Position numbers and translations under genes: made by a program. Below, in pieces: positions 32,243 to 42,987 of a DNA stretch of 64,000 bases (positions are counted from its first letter, which is position 1; every line of letters starts with the position of its first letter). The notes beneath the pieces were generated by a model, which saw nothing but the letters and a program-made list of their open reading frames with translations, searched no databases and was not told where the DNA came from. This DNA comes from an uncultured Pelagibacteraceae bacterium (GTDB lineage: Bacteria > Pseudomonadota > Alphaproteobacteria > Pelagibacterales > Pelagibacteraceae): positions 1-64,000 of the forward strand of contig CACONQ010000002.1 of assembly GCA_902628635.1 (NCBI GenBank). Reading direction: 5' to 3'.

Positions 32243-32364
32243 ATAAATTTTTAGATACTAAATTAAAAAAAACTCTTTTTATCATAGTTGTAATAGCTAT
32301 TATAGAAATTTCAGGCCATGGAATTTTCGTATCTTTAGTAAGATTTTTAAATTCTGTTAATTAA
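32239..32364 (+). CDS. small 41-aa putative single-pass membrane protein (not in supplied ORF track)
   Basis: ATG overlaps upstream stop (ATGA); MNKFLDTKLKKTLFIIVVIAIIEISGHGIFVSLVRFLNSVN*; next gene starts 4 bp later. Confidence 0.55.
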   Translation: MNKFLDTKLKKTLFIIVVIAIIEISGHGIFVSLVRFLNSVN

Positions 32365-32368
32365 TTTT

Positions 32369-33244
32369 ATGAAAATCAAAATATTGATACCTATCTATAA
32401 TGATTGGAATTCAGTAAAACTTTTAATTAACAATATTGATAAAGTGGTTACAGATATAGAGGGTAATTTTTCGGTTATAATTATTAATGATGCATCTACA
32501 CAAAAAAAACCTGATAATTTCTTAAGTTTTAAAAATTTAAAATCAGTCAAAATTATTAACATGATAAATAATCGTGGTCACGGAAGATGTAATGCAGCAG
32601 GACTTAAATATATTTATGAAAAAGAGGACTTTGATTATGTTATCCCTATGGATGGAGATGGAGAAGATAGACCAGAAGAAATACCACAATTTGTCAAAAA
32701 AATTATAAAAAATCCAGATATTCCAGTAGTTGGTAGAAGAGTAAAAAGATTGGAGAACAATTTATTTAAATTTTGTTACGAAATTCATAAAATTTTAACT
32801 TATTTATTTACTGGAAAACTAATTAAGTTTGGTAATTTTACATGCATTTCAAAAAGTGTAGTAAAAAAAATGATAAATGAAAAAGCCTCATGGAACAGCT
32901 ATTCGGCATCCTTAGTCAAGATTACTAAAATTAGAGACTCAATTCCATCAATTAGAGGCAAAAGATATTTTGATTTATCAAAGATGAGTTTCTATAATTT
33001 AATTGTCCTTTCATTCTCAATAATAAGCGTATTTAAGATAAATGTTTTAATCAGATCTATTGGATTTATAATTTTATACACTTTTCTTATAAAAAGTAAC
33101 TTTTCTATAGTTACCTCAATTCCAATAGTTTTAATAATTATTTTTGTTATTGCAATTTTCAAGTTATCCAAAAGAGAGAATATGGAAGAATACAACAAGT
33201 GTCTCGACAATATTTCTAATATAGAAGTTTTTGAAAAATCCTAA
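32369..33244 (+). CDS. family 2 glycosyltransferase with C-terminal TM segments
   Basis: ILIPIYNDWNSVKLLINNI, VIPMDGDGEDRPEEIPQFV. Confidence 0.88.
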   Translation: MKIKILIPIYNDWNSVKLLINNIDKVVTDIEGNFSVIIINDASTQKKPDNFLSFKNLKSVKIINMINNRGHGRCNAAGLKYIYEKEDFDYVIPMDGDGEDRPEEIPQFVKKIIKNPDIPVVGRRVKRLENNLFKFCYEIHKILTYLFTGKLIKFGNFTCISKSVVKKMINEKASWNSYSASLVKITKIRDSIPSIRGKRYFDLSKMSFYNLIVLSFSIISVFKINVLIRSIGFIILYTFLIKSNFSIVTSIPIVLIIIFVIAIFKLSKRENMEEYNKCLDNISNIEVFEKS

Positions 33245-33250
33245 ACTTTA

Positions 33251-34531
33251 TTAAATAGCTCTTATTTTTGGTAGACAGTAAAAATCTGCAGTATCTATTT
33301 TTGAAGAATGCTCTCTTCTCATATTCCATTTTTTATGAACACCTGCACTTGCAAGACTTAAAGTAGATCTACCATATCTATAGTTTGTATTGTCAATTGA
33401 TTTCATTAAACTATTTATTTTTAAGTCTTTTTCAGATGAAAATAAATTTTTCTTTCCATCTGAATTTGATAATCCCGTGAGCATCACTCCTGCTTTTTGA
33501 TATCTATAACCATTTCTAAAAATATCTTCTAATATGGATACTGCAGCCTTAACAGTTTCAATACTATTATTTGTAGCTATTGGGAAATCAATAGTTTTTG
33601 AATTTGAATAATATCCAAAGTTTCTTTGAAAAGGGCTGGTCCTAACAAATACAGTAATTGATTTTGCAACTAAAGACTCTGACCTGATTTTTTCTGAGGC
33701 ATTTAAGCAATAATTTGCAACCGCCTCTCTTAATTCTTGAAAATTTTCTACTCTTTTCCCAAATGATCTTGATACGACACAACTTTTTCTTTTAGTTGCA
33801 GTTGTTTCTAAATCTATACAAGGGATACCTCTTAATTCCATTGCAGTTCTTGAGCTTAAAACATTAGAGCATTTTTTAATCCATGTATTAGATTTGTTTT
33901 TAAGTTGTTTGGCATTATAAATACCATTTTTTTGATAAAACTTAGTTAATTGTCTTCCAACTCCCCAAACATCATTTATTTCCACTTTTTCTAATATCGA
34001 ATCAATGTTTTCTATTCCAATTAAACTTGTAACTCCTGATTGTTTTTTTTTTGCTATATGATTTGCAACTTTACTTAAAGTCTTAGTTTTTGCTATTCCA
34101 ATGCTAGTTGGTATACCAGTCCACTGTAAAACAGTGTTTCTAATCTCTCTACCAACTTCTTCAACTTCTTTATCAGAAAAATTAGACAAATCCATAAATG
34201 CTTCATCAATTGAATAAACTTCTATATCGGAATTAAATCTTTTTAGAGTTCTCATTACTCTTCTTGATAGGTCTCCGTATAGTGAATAATTTGATGAAAA
34301 TACATTTACATTATTTTTCACGATTATATTTTTTGCTTTAAAATAAGGTTCACCCATTTTAATACCTAAAGCTTTCGCTTCATTAGATCTTGAAATAATG
34401 CAACCATCATTATTAGATAAAACTACCACAGGCTTTTTTCTTATTTTTGGGTTAAATAGTCTTTCACAGGATACATAAAAAGAATTACAATCAACAAGTG
34501 CTATTTTTCTAGTAAACTGAGTGGATGACAT
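33251..34531 (-). CDS. umuC: Y-family DNA polymerase V catalytic subunit
   Basis: ALVDCNSFYVSCERLFNPKIRKKPVVVLSNNDGCIISRSNEAKALGIKMG; YSIDEAFMDL. Confidence 0.97.
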   Translation of the reverse strand: MSSTQFTRKIALVDCNSFYVSCERLFNPKIRKKPVVVLSNNDGCIISRSNEAKALGIKMGEPYFKAKNIIVKNNVNVFSSNYSLYGDLSRRVMRTLKRFNSDIEVYSIDEAFMDLSNFSDKEVEEVGREIRNTVLQWTGIPTSIGIAKTKTLSKVANHIAKKKQSGVTSLIGIENIDSILEKVEINDVWGVGRQLTKFYQKNGIYNAKQLKNKSNTWIKKCSNVLSSRTAMELRGIPCIDLETTATKRKSCVVSRSFGKRVENFQELREAVANYCLNASEKIRSESLVAKSITVFVRTSPFQRNFGYYSNSKTIDFPIATNNSIETVKAAVSILEDIFRNGYRYQKAGVMLTGLSNSDGKKNLFSSEKDLKINSLMKSIDNTNYRYGRSTLSLASAGVHKKWNMRREHSSKIDTADFYCLPKIRAI

Positions 34532-34904
34532 AAGTTACAACTCCCCAAATAAAAATATCTTCTTCTTCGTTAATTAAAATTCTATCTTTGAAATTTTTGG
34601 ATCCTGAGGTTAAAAATTTTTTATCTCTTTCTTGTACAAAGCTTTTAACCACTAATTCGTCATGAACATTTGCAATAACAGTTGAAAAATTTCTAGGTGT
34701 TAAACTTTTATCAACAACTAATATGTCACCGTCATTAATACCAACATCTGTCATTGATTTTCCTTGAACTCTAATTACAAAAGTTGCTGGAACATTTTTT
34801 ATTAAGTGCACATTTAGATCAATATCTTCTTCGATATAATCAGTAGCAGGAGATGGAAAACCAGCTCCAGCTTTATGTAAATAATAAGGTATAGTTAGCT
34901 TCAT
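34509..34904 (-). CDS. umuD: UmuD, LexA/S24-type self-cleaving accessory protein of Pol V
   Basis: AGAGFPSPATDYIEEDIDLN cleavage region, RVQGKSMTDVGINDGDILVVD catalytic Ser, VANVHDELVVKSF Lys; start corrected to 34904. Confidence 0.95.
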   Translation of the reverse strand: MKLTIPYYLHKAGAGFPSPATDYIEEDIDLNVHLIKNVPATFVIRVQGKSMTDVGINDGDILVVDKSLTPRNFSTVIANVHDELVVKSFVQERDKKFLTSGSKNFKDRILINEEEDIFIWGVVTYVIHSVY

Positions 34905-34908
34905 AAAT

Positions 34909-34923
34909 GTTCTTATTTTGTTC
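34909..34923 (-). promoter_or_regulatory. Candidate LexA (SOS) box GTTC-N7-GTTC upstream of umuD
   Basis: Perfect alphaproteobacterial-type direct repeat, 5 bp from the umuD ATG and just downstream of a TATACT -10-like element (34929-34934); near-identical sequence upstream of recA. Confidence 0.75.
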
Positions 34924-34980
34924 TTATTAGTATAACACTTATTTAATAGTGTCAAATAAGTTGTATTTTGAGTCTGTAAC

Positions 34981-35008
34981 TGAATCAAAAGTGAATCAAA
35001 ACGTGAAC
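34981..35008. repeat. Phased TGAATCAAAA iterons upstream of umuD
   Basis: TGAATCAAAAG TGAATCAAAACG TGAAC: TGAA at 34981, 34992, 35004 (11/12-bp period). Confidence 0.6.
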
Positions 35009-35110
35009 ATCGAAAACTATATAGTGTATAGTTGTGGATAACTATCACTAAAAGTGGAATTAAAATAAAAATGAAAAGAAATATCACATGGTGTATTCAA
35101 TATAAACTTT

Positions 35111-35479
35111 ATGAAAAAACTGTCATGTCATTGCGGGGAAGTGCAAGGAGAAATACAACTTCCTAAAGAAGGGTTAAAAACTAAAAGAAGATGTAATTGT
35201 ACTCTTTGTAAAAGAAAAGGAACTGTTATGACTTTTGTAGAGGTCAAAGATCTACAAATAAAAAGTGGCAGTGAACAATTAACAAAATATCAGTATCATA
35301 CCAAAGTAGCTGAACATTATTTTTGTAAAATTTGTGGAATTTATACTCATCATAAAATGAGAAGTAATCCAAATATGTATGGAATTAATGCTGCATGTAT
35401 TGAAGGTGTAGATCCATATAAACTAGATGATATAGAAATTTTTGACGGAATAAATCATCCTTTGGATAAAAAGAATTAA
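35111..35479 (+). CDS. GFA/CENP-V domain protein (glutathione-dependent formaldehyde-activating-like)
   Basis: CHCGEVQGEI, CNCTLCKRKG, YFCKICGIYTHHK zinc ligands. Confidence 0.9.
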   Translation: MKKLSCHCGEVQGEIQLPKEGLKTKRRCNCTLCKRKGTVMTFVEVKDLQIKSGSEQLTKYQYHTKVAEHYFCKICGIYTHHKMRSNPNMYGINAACIEGVDPYKLDDIEIFDGINHPLDKKN

Positions 35480-35484
35480 TTTTT

Positions 35485-36411
35485 ATGCATCCAGTAAACC
35501 TGTGTTACACAAAAGTAAAGAAAGACTGTATTAAATTTATATCAAGCCAAGAAACAAGAACTGAAAAATTCAGAAAAAAAGATAAAATGATTAAATCTTT
35601 TTTAATCCCAGCATGCTTTTGGTTGGCAAATAGGGTGAATAAAAAAAATACAATGATAATAGGTTTGGCAGGTGGGCAGGGTACTGGAAAAACTACTATT
35701 TCATCTTTAATAAAGATTATTTTAGAAAAATATTTTAAATTGATAGTATTTAAAATATCTATTGATGACTTTTACAAAACCAGAAAAGATAGAATGATAT
35801 TAGCTAAAAAGGTACATCCTTTATTGATGACAAGAGGTGTTCCAGGAACACATGATGTAGATTTAATTTTAAGTTTTTTTAGAAAAGTTTCAAAGAAAAG
35901 ATTTTCACATTTACTATTACCGAAATTTGATAAATCAATTGATGACAGGGTAAAAAGAGATAAATGGTATAAAATTAAAAAAAAACCTAATATTGTAATA
36001 TTAGAAGGATGGTGTGTAGGTTCTTCCCCACAAAAACTAAAAAATTTAAAAAAACCAATAAACACTATTGAGCGCGATGATGATCAAAAACTTAAATGGA
36101 GAAAATATGTAAATAATCAACTTAATAAAAAATATAAATCAATGTATAAATTCTTTGATTATTTTTTATATTTGAAAGCAAAAAATTTTAGTTTATTAAG
36201 AAAGTGGAGATTAAAACAAGAAAAAAAATTATATTTAAATAATAAAAGTAGAAAAAATTCAAAAATCATGAGTAACAAAGAAGTTTTAAATTTTATGATG
36301 ACTTATCAAAGAATAACTGAACACATGTTTAAAGAAGCACCAAAATTTGCTTCAATCGTTTTTTCACTAAATCAAAATCACGAAATCAAAAATATTAAGT
36401 ATAAAAAATGA
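35485..36411 (+). CDS. D-glycerate 3-kinase-like P-loop kinase
   Basis: IIGLAGGQGTGKTTISSLI, RGVPGTHDVDLI, ILEGWCVG motifs. Confidence 0.82.
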   Translation: MHPVNLCYTKVKKDCIKFISSQETRTEKFRKKDKMIKSFLIPACFWLANRVNKKNTMIIGLAGGQGTGKTTISSLIKIILEKYFKLIVFKISIDDFYKTRKDRMILAKKVHPLLMTRGVPGTHDVDLILSFFRKVSKKRFSHLLLPKFDKSIDDRVKRDKWYKIKKKPNIVILEGWCVGSSPQKLKNLKKPINTIERDDDQKLKWRKYVNNQLNKKYKSMYKFFDYFLYLKAKNFSLLRKWRLKQEKKLYLNNKSRKNSKIMSNKEVLNFMMTYQRITEHMFKEAPKFASIVFSLNQNHEIKNIKYKK

Positions 36412-37703
36412 AAAAAATAATTTTAACTTTATTTATATTTTTTAATTTAACGAATTCATATGCAATCGGTTTATCTGACGCTTTATCATTAGCGTATAAA
36501 AAAAATCCTGAATTGAATGCTGAAAGAGAAAATATTAAAGCATCAAAGCAAGATTTAAATATTTCTAAAAGTGAATTTTTACCATCCGTAACACTGTCTG
36601 GAACTAAAAGCAGTCAAGATACTTCAAAACTAACTAATCAAGACGGTAGTAACGCAACAATTAATGATGTTAATCCAGAGACTAAATCAATCAAAATTGA
36701 GCAAAAAATTTTTCAAGGTTTTGGGGGAGTTGCAGATTATGAAAAAAATAAAATTGGCTTAGCAGTAGCTGATGCAAAACTTTTACAAGTAGAGCAAAAT
36801 ACTTTGCTTAAAGCTGTTGATGCATTCTCAGGAGCAATTTTTGCCAATGAAAAGTATTCAATTTATCAACAAAATTTAAATTTAATTGAGAGACAAGTCG
36901 AGATGGACCAGGTACGTCTTGATAGAGGACAAGTAACATTAGCTGATTTAGCACAATCAGAATCCTCTTTAGCAGAAGCTGAGGCTAAATTTATTCAAGC
37001 AAAAAACGATGTTGTAACTGCCAAACTTAATTATGAGACTATAATTGGCCCTATAAGTGATACTTTTCAACTGGAAAAGGATATTACTATGAATTTGAAA
37101 ATTCCAACATCACTAGAAAAATCAATAAATTTGTCAAAAAACTCAAACCCAAATTTAATAATTTCAAAATTAGAATTTGAGCAATCAAAGAAAGATGTGC
37201 AAATAGCACAATCCGATTTATCACCCTCTGCATCGTTGTCCTTTGAGACGAAAGAAACCGATGATTTGAGTTCAACTTATGATCAACAAGATAAAGAAAC
37301 CTTAGAAGCAACTATTACATGGCCTATTTTTTCAGGAGGAAAGAATTATGCAAGCTTATCAAAATCGAAAAATTTAAGAAATAGAAAACAACTTCTTTAT
37401 GAAAATGCTGTAAAATTGAATGACTCGAATGTAGCAAGTGCTTGGTCAAACCTTCAGTCATCAAAAAGTGTATTAGAGGCTGTAAAACTTCAGGTAAAGG
37501 CAGCTGAGATTGCAAATGAGGGAATTACTGCAGAATATGAAAGTGGTCAAGGCAGATCAACATTAGATGTACTTCAATCTAACTCAATATTGCTAGATGC
37601 AAAAGTTAGTCTTGCAAAATCTGAAAGAGATTACCTTCTTTCACAATTTCAACTCCTTAAATCTGTCGGGCTTTTAAATGCTCGTTATTTAACTTTTAAT
37701 TAA
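36408..37703 (+). CDS. tolC: TolC-family outer membrane efflux protein
   Basis: Signal peptide, LSDALSLAYKKNPELNAERENIKASKQDL, coiled-coil repeats; 431 aa. Confidence 0.9.
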   Translation: MKKIILTLFIFFNLTNSYAIGLSDALSLAYKKNPELNAERENIKASKQDLNISKSEFLPSVTLSGTKSSQDTSKLTNQDGSNATINDVNPETKSIKIEQKIFQGFGGVADYEKNKIGLAVADAKLLQVEQNTLLKAVDAFSGAIFANEKYSIYQQNLNLIERQVEMDQVRLDRGQVTLADLAQSESSLAEAEAKFIQAKNDVVTAKLNYETIIGPISDTFQLEKDITMNLKIPTSLEKSINLSKNSNPNLIISKLEFEQSKKDVQIAQSDLSPSASLSFETKETDDLSSTYDQQDKETLEATITWPIFSGGKNYASLSKSKNLRNRKQLLYENAVKLNDSNVASAWSNLQSSKSVLEAVKLQVKAAEIANEGITAEYESGQGRSTLDVLQSNSILLDAKVSLAKSERDYLLSQFQLLKSVGLLNARYLTFN

Positions 37704-37756
37704 TTAAAGCCTATTTTACTTAATAATCTCTGAGAAAATTAATTTCTTGCCAATGA

Positions 37757-37776
37757 GAACAAAATGTGTACATTTA
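37757..37776 (+). promoter_or_regulatory. Candidate LexA (SOS) box upstream of recA
   Basis: GAACAAAATGTGTACATTTA matches the umuD site GAACAAAATAAGAACATTTA at 17/20 positions. Confidence 0.65.
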
Positions 37777-37821
37777 ATAACATGATTCGATTGTTAAAAA
37801 ATGAAAAAAAAAGAGGCAAAA

Positions 37822-38946
37822 ATGACAAAAAATAACTTAAAAGTGGTTAAATCCGCAAAAGACAAAGATTTGGAAAATAAAGAAAAAAATAAAGCATTAG
37901 ACGCTGCTATCAGTCAAATTACAGATAATTTTGGAAAAGGTTCTGTAATGAAGCTTGGACAGCAAAAAGCAATGGATGTTGAGTCAATTTCAACAGGTTC
38001 ATTAAGTCTTGATTTGGCTTTAGGGATTGGTGGACTACCAAAAGGAAGAATTATTGAAATTTATGGACCAGAGTCCTCTGGAAAAACTACACTTGCACTC
38101 CAAGTAGTTGCTGAAGCACAAAAAGCAGGTGGAATTTGTGGGTTTGTAGATGCAGAACACGCATTAGACCCGGTTTATGCTAAAAAATTAGGTGTAAATA
38201 CGGAAGAATTATTAATTTCTCAACCAGATACTGGTGAGCAAGCATTAGAAATCACCGATACATTAATCAAATCAGGCTCAATGTCGGTTCTTGTTGTGGA
38301 CTCTGTTGCAGCATTAACTCCAAGAGCTGAAATTGAAGGAGACATGGGAGATCATCATGTTGGTCTACAAGCAAGATTAATGTCTCAAGCGTTAAGAAAA
38401 TTAACAGGGTCAATTTCTAGAACTAATACAATGGTTATATTTATTAACCAAATTAGAATGAAAATTGGTGTTATGTTTGGCAGCCCCGAAACTACTTCAG
38501 GAGGAAATTCTTTAAAATTTTATTCATCTGTAAGAATGGATATTAGAAGAATTGGGGCAATCAAGGATAAAGAGCAAATTATCGGAAATGCTACTAGGGT
38601 TAAAGTAGTTAAAAACAAAGTTGCTCCACCATTTAAAGTAGTTGAATTTGATCTTATGTATGGCAAGGGAATTAGTAAAACAGGAGAGTTAATAGACCTT
38701 GGCGCAAAAGCAGATATAGTTGAAAAATCTGGAGCATGGTATGCTTACAAAGGTGAGAAGATTGGACAAGGAAAAGAAAACGCAAAACTTTATCTTGAAC
38801 AAAATCCTAAAGCCGCAGCTGAAATAGAAATGGCGATAAGAGAAAAAGCTGGTCTTATTTCCAAAAAGATTGAAGGAAATCCAATTGATCAAGAGAAGGT
38901 GAAAGTAGAAGAAAAAACAGAAGAAACACCATCTAAAAAGAATTAG
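37822..38946 (+). CDS. recA: recombinase A
   Basis: [26 protein letters not shown]...; start placed at 37822 because AGAGG precedes that ATG. Confidence 0.98.
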   Translation: MTKNNLKVVKSAKDKDLENKEKNKALDAAISQITDNFGKGSVMKLGQQKAMDVESISTGSLSLDLALGIGGLPKGRIIEIYGPESSGKTTLALQVVAEAQKAGGICGFVDAEHALDPVYAKKLGVNTEELLISQPDTGEQALEITDTLIKSGSMSVLVVDSVAALTPRAEIEGDMGDHHVGLQARLMSQALRKLTGSISRTNTMVIFINQIRMKIGVMFGSPETTSGGNSLKFYSSVRMDIRRIGAIKDKEQIIGNATRVKVVKNKVAPPFKVVEFDLMYGKGISKTGELIDLGAKADIVEKSGAWYAYKGEKIGQGKENAKLYLEQNPKAAAEIEMAIREKAGLISKKIEGNPIDQEKVKVEEKTEETPSKKN

Positions 38947-38965
38947 CAATAACTTTTAGTTATCT

Positions 38966-38994
38966 AAAAAGGCGCTTATTTAAGCGCCTTTTTT
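38966..38994 (+). terminator. Intrinsic terminator after recA
   Basis: AAAAAGGCGCTT-ATTT-AAGCGCCTTTTTT perfect 12-bp stem and T-tract. Confidence 0.95.
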
Positions 38995-39040
38995 CCCTTC
39001 AGAAACTAGACAACAAACAAAAAAGCTGTATTTTAAAAAT

Positions 39041-41707
39041 ATGGCAGACAAATCACTAAATGAAATAAGATCTACGTTTCTAAAATATTTTGAAAAAAAT
39101 GATCATAAAATAGTAGAGTCAAGCAACTTAGTTCCAAATAATGATCCTACATTAATGTTTGCCAACTCAGGCATGGTACAGTTTAAAAACGTATTTACTG
39201 GATTGGAAAAAAGGGATTACAAAAGAGCAACTACTTCTCAAAAATGCGTAAGGGCAGGAGGTAAGCATAATGACCTAGAAAATGTTGGTTATACTCCAAG
39301 ACATCACACTTTTTTTGAAATGTTAGGTAATTTTTCATTTGGTGATTATTTTAAAGAAAAAGCAATATTTTACGCTTGGGATTTAATCACAAAAGATTTT
39401 GGACTAGATAAAAACCGACTTTATTTTACTGTCTTTAGTGAAGATGATGAGGCCTTTAATTTGTGGAAAAAAATCACAGGTTTTAATGACGATAGAATAA
39501 TCAGAATTCCAACTTCAGACAATTTTTGGTCAATGGGAGAAACAGGTCCTTGTGGACCTTGTTCTGAAATATTTTATGATCACGGAGACCATTTAAAAGG
39601 AGGTTTGCCTGGAACCAAAGATCAGGATGGCGACAGATACATTGAAATTTGGAACTTAGTTTTCATGCAATATGAACAGGTTTCAAAAGAAAAAAGAATT
39701 GATTTACCGAAACCCTCTGTTGATACTGGTATGGGACTTGAAAGAATTGCTGCACTTCTTCAAGGCACACATGATAATTATAAAACAGATCATTTTATAA
39801 AACTTATAAACTCAATTTCTGATACGATTAAGATTAAACCAAGTGAAACAAATTTATCTAGTTTTAGAGTAATAGCAGATCATTTAAGAGCAAGCTCTTT
39901 TTTATTAGCTGAGGGAGTTTTACCATCTAACGAGGGTAGAGGTTATGTTTTAAGAAGAATAATGAGAAGAGGTATGAGACATTGCCATTTACTTGGATCC
40001 AAAGAACCAGTTTTTTTTTATATATTTAAAACACTAATGAATGAAATGTCTGGAAATTATCCAGAACTAATGAGAGCTGAGTCACTTATTAAAGAGACTT
40101 TAAGAATGGAAGAGGAAAAATTTTTAGTGCTTTTAGATCGAGGAATGAAAATATTAAATGATGAAATTAACAACGTTGATAAAAAATTATCTGGTGAAGT
40201 TGCATTCAAACTTTATGATACATATGGATTTCCTCTAGACCTTACCGAAGATATTTTAAAAAATAAATCTTTAACTTTAGACCACAAGAAATTTGATGAT
40301 TTGATGATAAAAAGTAAGGAGCTTGCAAAAAAGAATTGGAAAGGTTCTGGAGATAGCTCGGTAGACGAAATCTGGTTTGGAATAAAAGATAAAGTAGGAC
40401 CGACTGAATTTTTAGGTTATGAATACGAACATGCCGAAGCAGTTATTCAGAAAATTATTAAAAATAATAAAGAAGTAGAAAAGTTAAAAGATGGTGATGA
40501 AGGTATAATTATATTAAATCAAACTCCATTTTATGGTGAATCAGGAGGACAAGTAGGCGATAGTGGAACAATTAAATCGGGTGATAATATTTTTGAAGTG
40601 AATGACGTACAAAAAAAATTAGGAAATCTTTTTGTTCATTATGGAAAAATGAGAAAAGGAAATTTAAAAATAAATGAAAATGTTGAACTTAAAATTGATG
40701 TCGAGAAAAGAAATAATGTTAGAGCGTACCACTCAGCAACACATTTATTACACGAGTCTTTAAGAAGAATTCTTGGAACACATGTTACTCAAAAAGGTTC
40801 ATTAGTAGCACCAGATAGACTGAGATTTGATTTTAGCCACATGAAGCCAATATCTTCTGATGAACTTGAAAAAATTGATAATTCTGTAAATGAAGTGGTT
40901 CAGAAAAAATCTGAAGTTATAACTAGAATAATGTCACCAAAAGAGGGGATTGAGCATGGTGCTTTAGCTCTTTTTGGCGAGAAATATGGTGATGAGGTTA
41001 GAGTAGTATTTATGGGTGATGAGGGAAATAAGTATTTTTCTACTGAATTATGTGGTGGAACACACGTAAGAAATACTGGTGATGTAGGCAAATTTAAAAT
41101 TATAAGTCAGTCAGCGATTGCCTCCGGAGTAAGAAGAGTAGAGGCTTTGAGAGATAAACAATTAGAGGAATTTCTTACAAATAAAGAAAAGCAAATAGGC
41201 ATATCAGAACAAAAAAACGATCAGATAATTGATGAAATATCCAAAGAAATTATTTCATTAGGTGGAAAACCAATAAAAAATATAGATGACAAAAAACAGT
41301 TAATTAAAGATTTGTCAAAGCAATTAGATCAGCTAAGTGTTAAATCAATTTTATCTGATAAAAATAAGAACATAATCAAAGATGAAAAAATAAAAAATAT
41401 TAAAGTAAGATTTCAAAAAATTTTTGATTTATCACCAAAAGAACTGAGAAAATTAGTAGATAACGGAAAGAAAGAACTTAAAGAAGGAATTATAATTGTT
41501 TTTGCAACCAAAGATGAAAAAGTTGGTCTTGCGGTAGGTATTACAGAAAAACTAACAGAAAACTTTGATGCAGTTAAATTTGCAAAAGTTGGTTCTGAAA
41601 TTTTAGGAGGAAAAGGAGGAGGAGGTCGTAAAGATTTTGCTCAGGCAGGTGGACAGTATATAGACAAAATTGAGGATGCTATAGAAAGTATTAAAAAATT
41701 AATTTAG
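39041..41707 (+). CDS. alaS: alanyl-tRNA synthetase
   Basis: [47 protein letters not shown]-terminal [12 protein letters not shown]. Confidence 0.98.
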   Translation: MADKSLNEIRSTFLKYFEKNDHKIVESSNLVPNNDPTLMFANSGMVQFKNVFTGLEKRDYKRATTSQKCVRAGGKHNDLENVGYTPRHHTFFEMLGNFSFGDYFKEKAIFYAWDLITKDFGLDKNRLYFTVFSEDDEAFNLWKKITGFNDDRIIRIPTSDNFWSMGETGPCGPCSEIFYDHGDHLKGGLPGTKDQDGDRYIEIWNLVFMQYEQVSKEKRIDLPKPSVDTGMGLERIAALLQGTHDNYKTDHFIKLINSISDTIKIKPSETNLSSFRVIADHLRASSFLLAEGVLPSNEGRGYVLRRIMRRGMRHCHLLGSKEPVFFYIFKTLMNEMSGNYPELMRAESLIKETLRMEEEKFLVLLDRGMKILNDEINNVDKKLSGEVAFKLYDTYGFPLDLTEDILKNKSLTLDHKKFDDLMIKSKELAKKNWKGSGDSSVDEIWFGIKDKVGPTEFLGYEYEHAEAVIQKIIKNNKEVEKLKDGDEGIIILNQTPFYGESGGQVGDSGTIKSGDNIFEVNDVQKKLGNLFVHYGKMRKGNLKINENVELKIDVEKRNNVRAYHSATHLLHESLRRILGTHVTQKGSLVAPDRLRFDFSHMKPISSDELEKIDNSVNEVVQKKSEVITRIMSPKEGIEHGALALFGEKYGDEVRVVFMGDEGNKYFSTELCGGTHVRNTGDVGKFKIISQSAIASGVRRVEALRDKQLEEFLTNKEKQIGISEQKNDQIIDEISKEIISLGGKPIKNIDDKKQLIKDLSKQLDQLSVKSILSDKNKNIIKDEKIKNIKVRFQKIFDLSPKELRKLVDNGKKELKEGIIIVFATKDEKVGLAVGITEKLTENFDAVKFAKVGSEILGGKGGGGRKDFAQAGGQYIDKIEDAIESIKKLI

Positions 41708-42913
41708 TGTCTTTTTTAAATTTCCATCAATTTCATCTAAAAATTGATTAGTAGTCAAATATTTTTGTGAGGATCCCACTAATATCGCTAAGTCTTTTGT
41801 CATTGATCCAGTTTCCACACAACCAACACAAATTTGTTCTAATGTATTTGAAAATTTAATTAATTCTTGGTTATCATCTAATTTACCTCTGTGTGCTAAC
41901 CCTCTAGTCCAGGCAAATATTGATGCAATTGGATTTGTTGAAGTTTCTTTACCTTCTTGATGCATTCTATAGTGTCTAGTCACAGTACCATGTGCTGCCT
42001 CTGCTTCCATAGTTTTTCCATCTGGAGCAAGCAATACACTTGTCATTAATCCTAAAGACCCATATCCTTGGGCAACTGTATCCGATTGAACATCTCCATC
42101 ATAATTTTTACAAGCCCAAATATATTTTCCGCTCCACTTCATAGCACATGCAACCATATCATCAATTAATCTATGCTCATATGTAATATTATTTTTATCA
42201 AAATCTTTTTTGAATTCTTCATTAAAAACTTTTTGAAAAATATCTTTAAATCTTCCATCATAAGTTTTTAAAATTGTATTTTTTGTAGAAAGATAAACAG
42301 GCCATTTTTTAATTAGACCATAGTTAAAACAGGACCTGGCAAAATCCTCTATTGATCTGTCAAGATTATACATCGATAAAGCAACACCAGGACCAGGAAA
42401 ATTGAAGACTTCATACTTCTTCTCATCTTTACCATTCTCTGATGTCCATTTAATTTCTAACTTACCTTTACCAGGAACTTGAAAATCTGTAGCTCTATAT
42501 TGATCTCCAAACGCATGACGACCTATAATAACAGGATCGGTCCAGGATGGCACAAGTTTTGGAATATTTTTACAAATTATTGGCTCCCTGAAAACAGTTC
42601 CACCAATAATATTTCTTATTGTACCATTTGGAGATCGCCACATCTTTTTTAAATTAAATTCTTTTACTCTAGCTTCGTCAGGAGTAATTGTTGCACATTT
42701 TATACCCACCCCATTTTTTTTTATTGCATTTGCACAATCAATTGTAATTTGATCATTGGAGTTATCTCTACTCTTCATTCCTAAATCGTAATATTCAATC
42801 CCTAAGTCTAAATAAGGTAAAATTAGTTTTTTTTTAATGAAATCCCATATAATTCTTGTCATTTCATCACCATCTAACTCGACAATTGGGTTTTTTACCT
42901 TAATTTTGCTCAT
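41699..42913 (-). CDS. icd: isocitrate dehydrogenase (NADP+), eukaryotic-type
   Basis: [71 protein letters not shown]. Confidence 0.96.
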   Translation of the reverse strand: MSKIKVKNPIVELDGDEMTRIIWDFIKKKLILPYLDLGIEYYDLGMKSRDNSNDQITIDCANAIKKNGVGIKCATITPDEARVKEFNLKKMWRSPNGTIRNIIGGTVFREPIICKNIPKLVPSWTDPVIIGRHAFGDQYRATDFQVPGKGKLEIKWTSENGKDEKKYEVFNFPGPGVALSMYNLDRSIEDFARSCFNYGLIKKWPVYLSTKNTILKTYDGRFKDIFQKVFNEEFKKDFDKNNITYEHRLIDDMVACAMKWSGKYIWACKNYDGDVQSDTVAQGYGSLGLMTSVLLAPDGKTMEAEAAHGTVTRHYRMHQEGKETSTNPIASIFAWTRGLAHRGKLDDNQELIKFSNTLEQICVGCVETGSMTKDLAILVGSSQKYLTTNQFLDEIDGNLKKTLN

Positions 42914-42987
42914 TTTTTGTTGCTATCTTAATAATTGAATTTAAACAGTTTATATACATATTAATTAAAAATTATCAATTAGCGATT

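Noticed and set aside
35033-35041. TGTGGATAA, an exact reverse complement of DnaA box TTATCCACA, in the umuD/GFA intergenic region
   Set aside because: Single copy; base composition predicts about one such 9-mer per 64 kb on both strands; no other oriC hallmarks (no box cluster, no dnaA/dnaN/parAB).
34905-35087. N-terminal extension of the UmuD ORF
   Set aside because: UmuD-like sequence begins at MKLTIPYYLHKAGAGF (34904); the extension covers the promoter and repeat region.
36490-37700. Short internal sequence similarity in the TolC gene
   Set aside because: Expected from the known internal duplication of TolC-family proteins.
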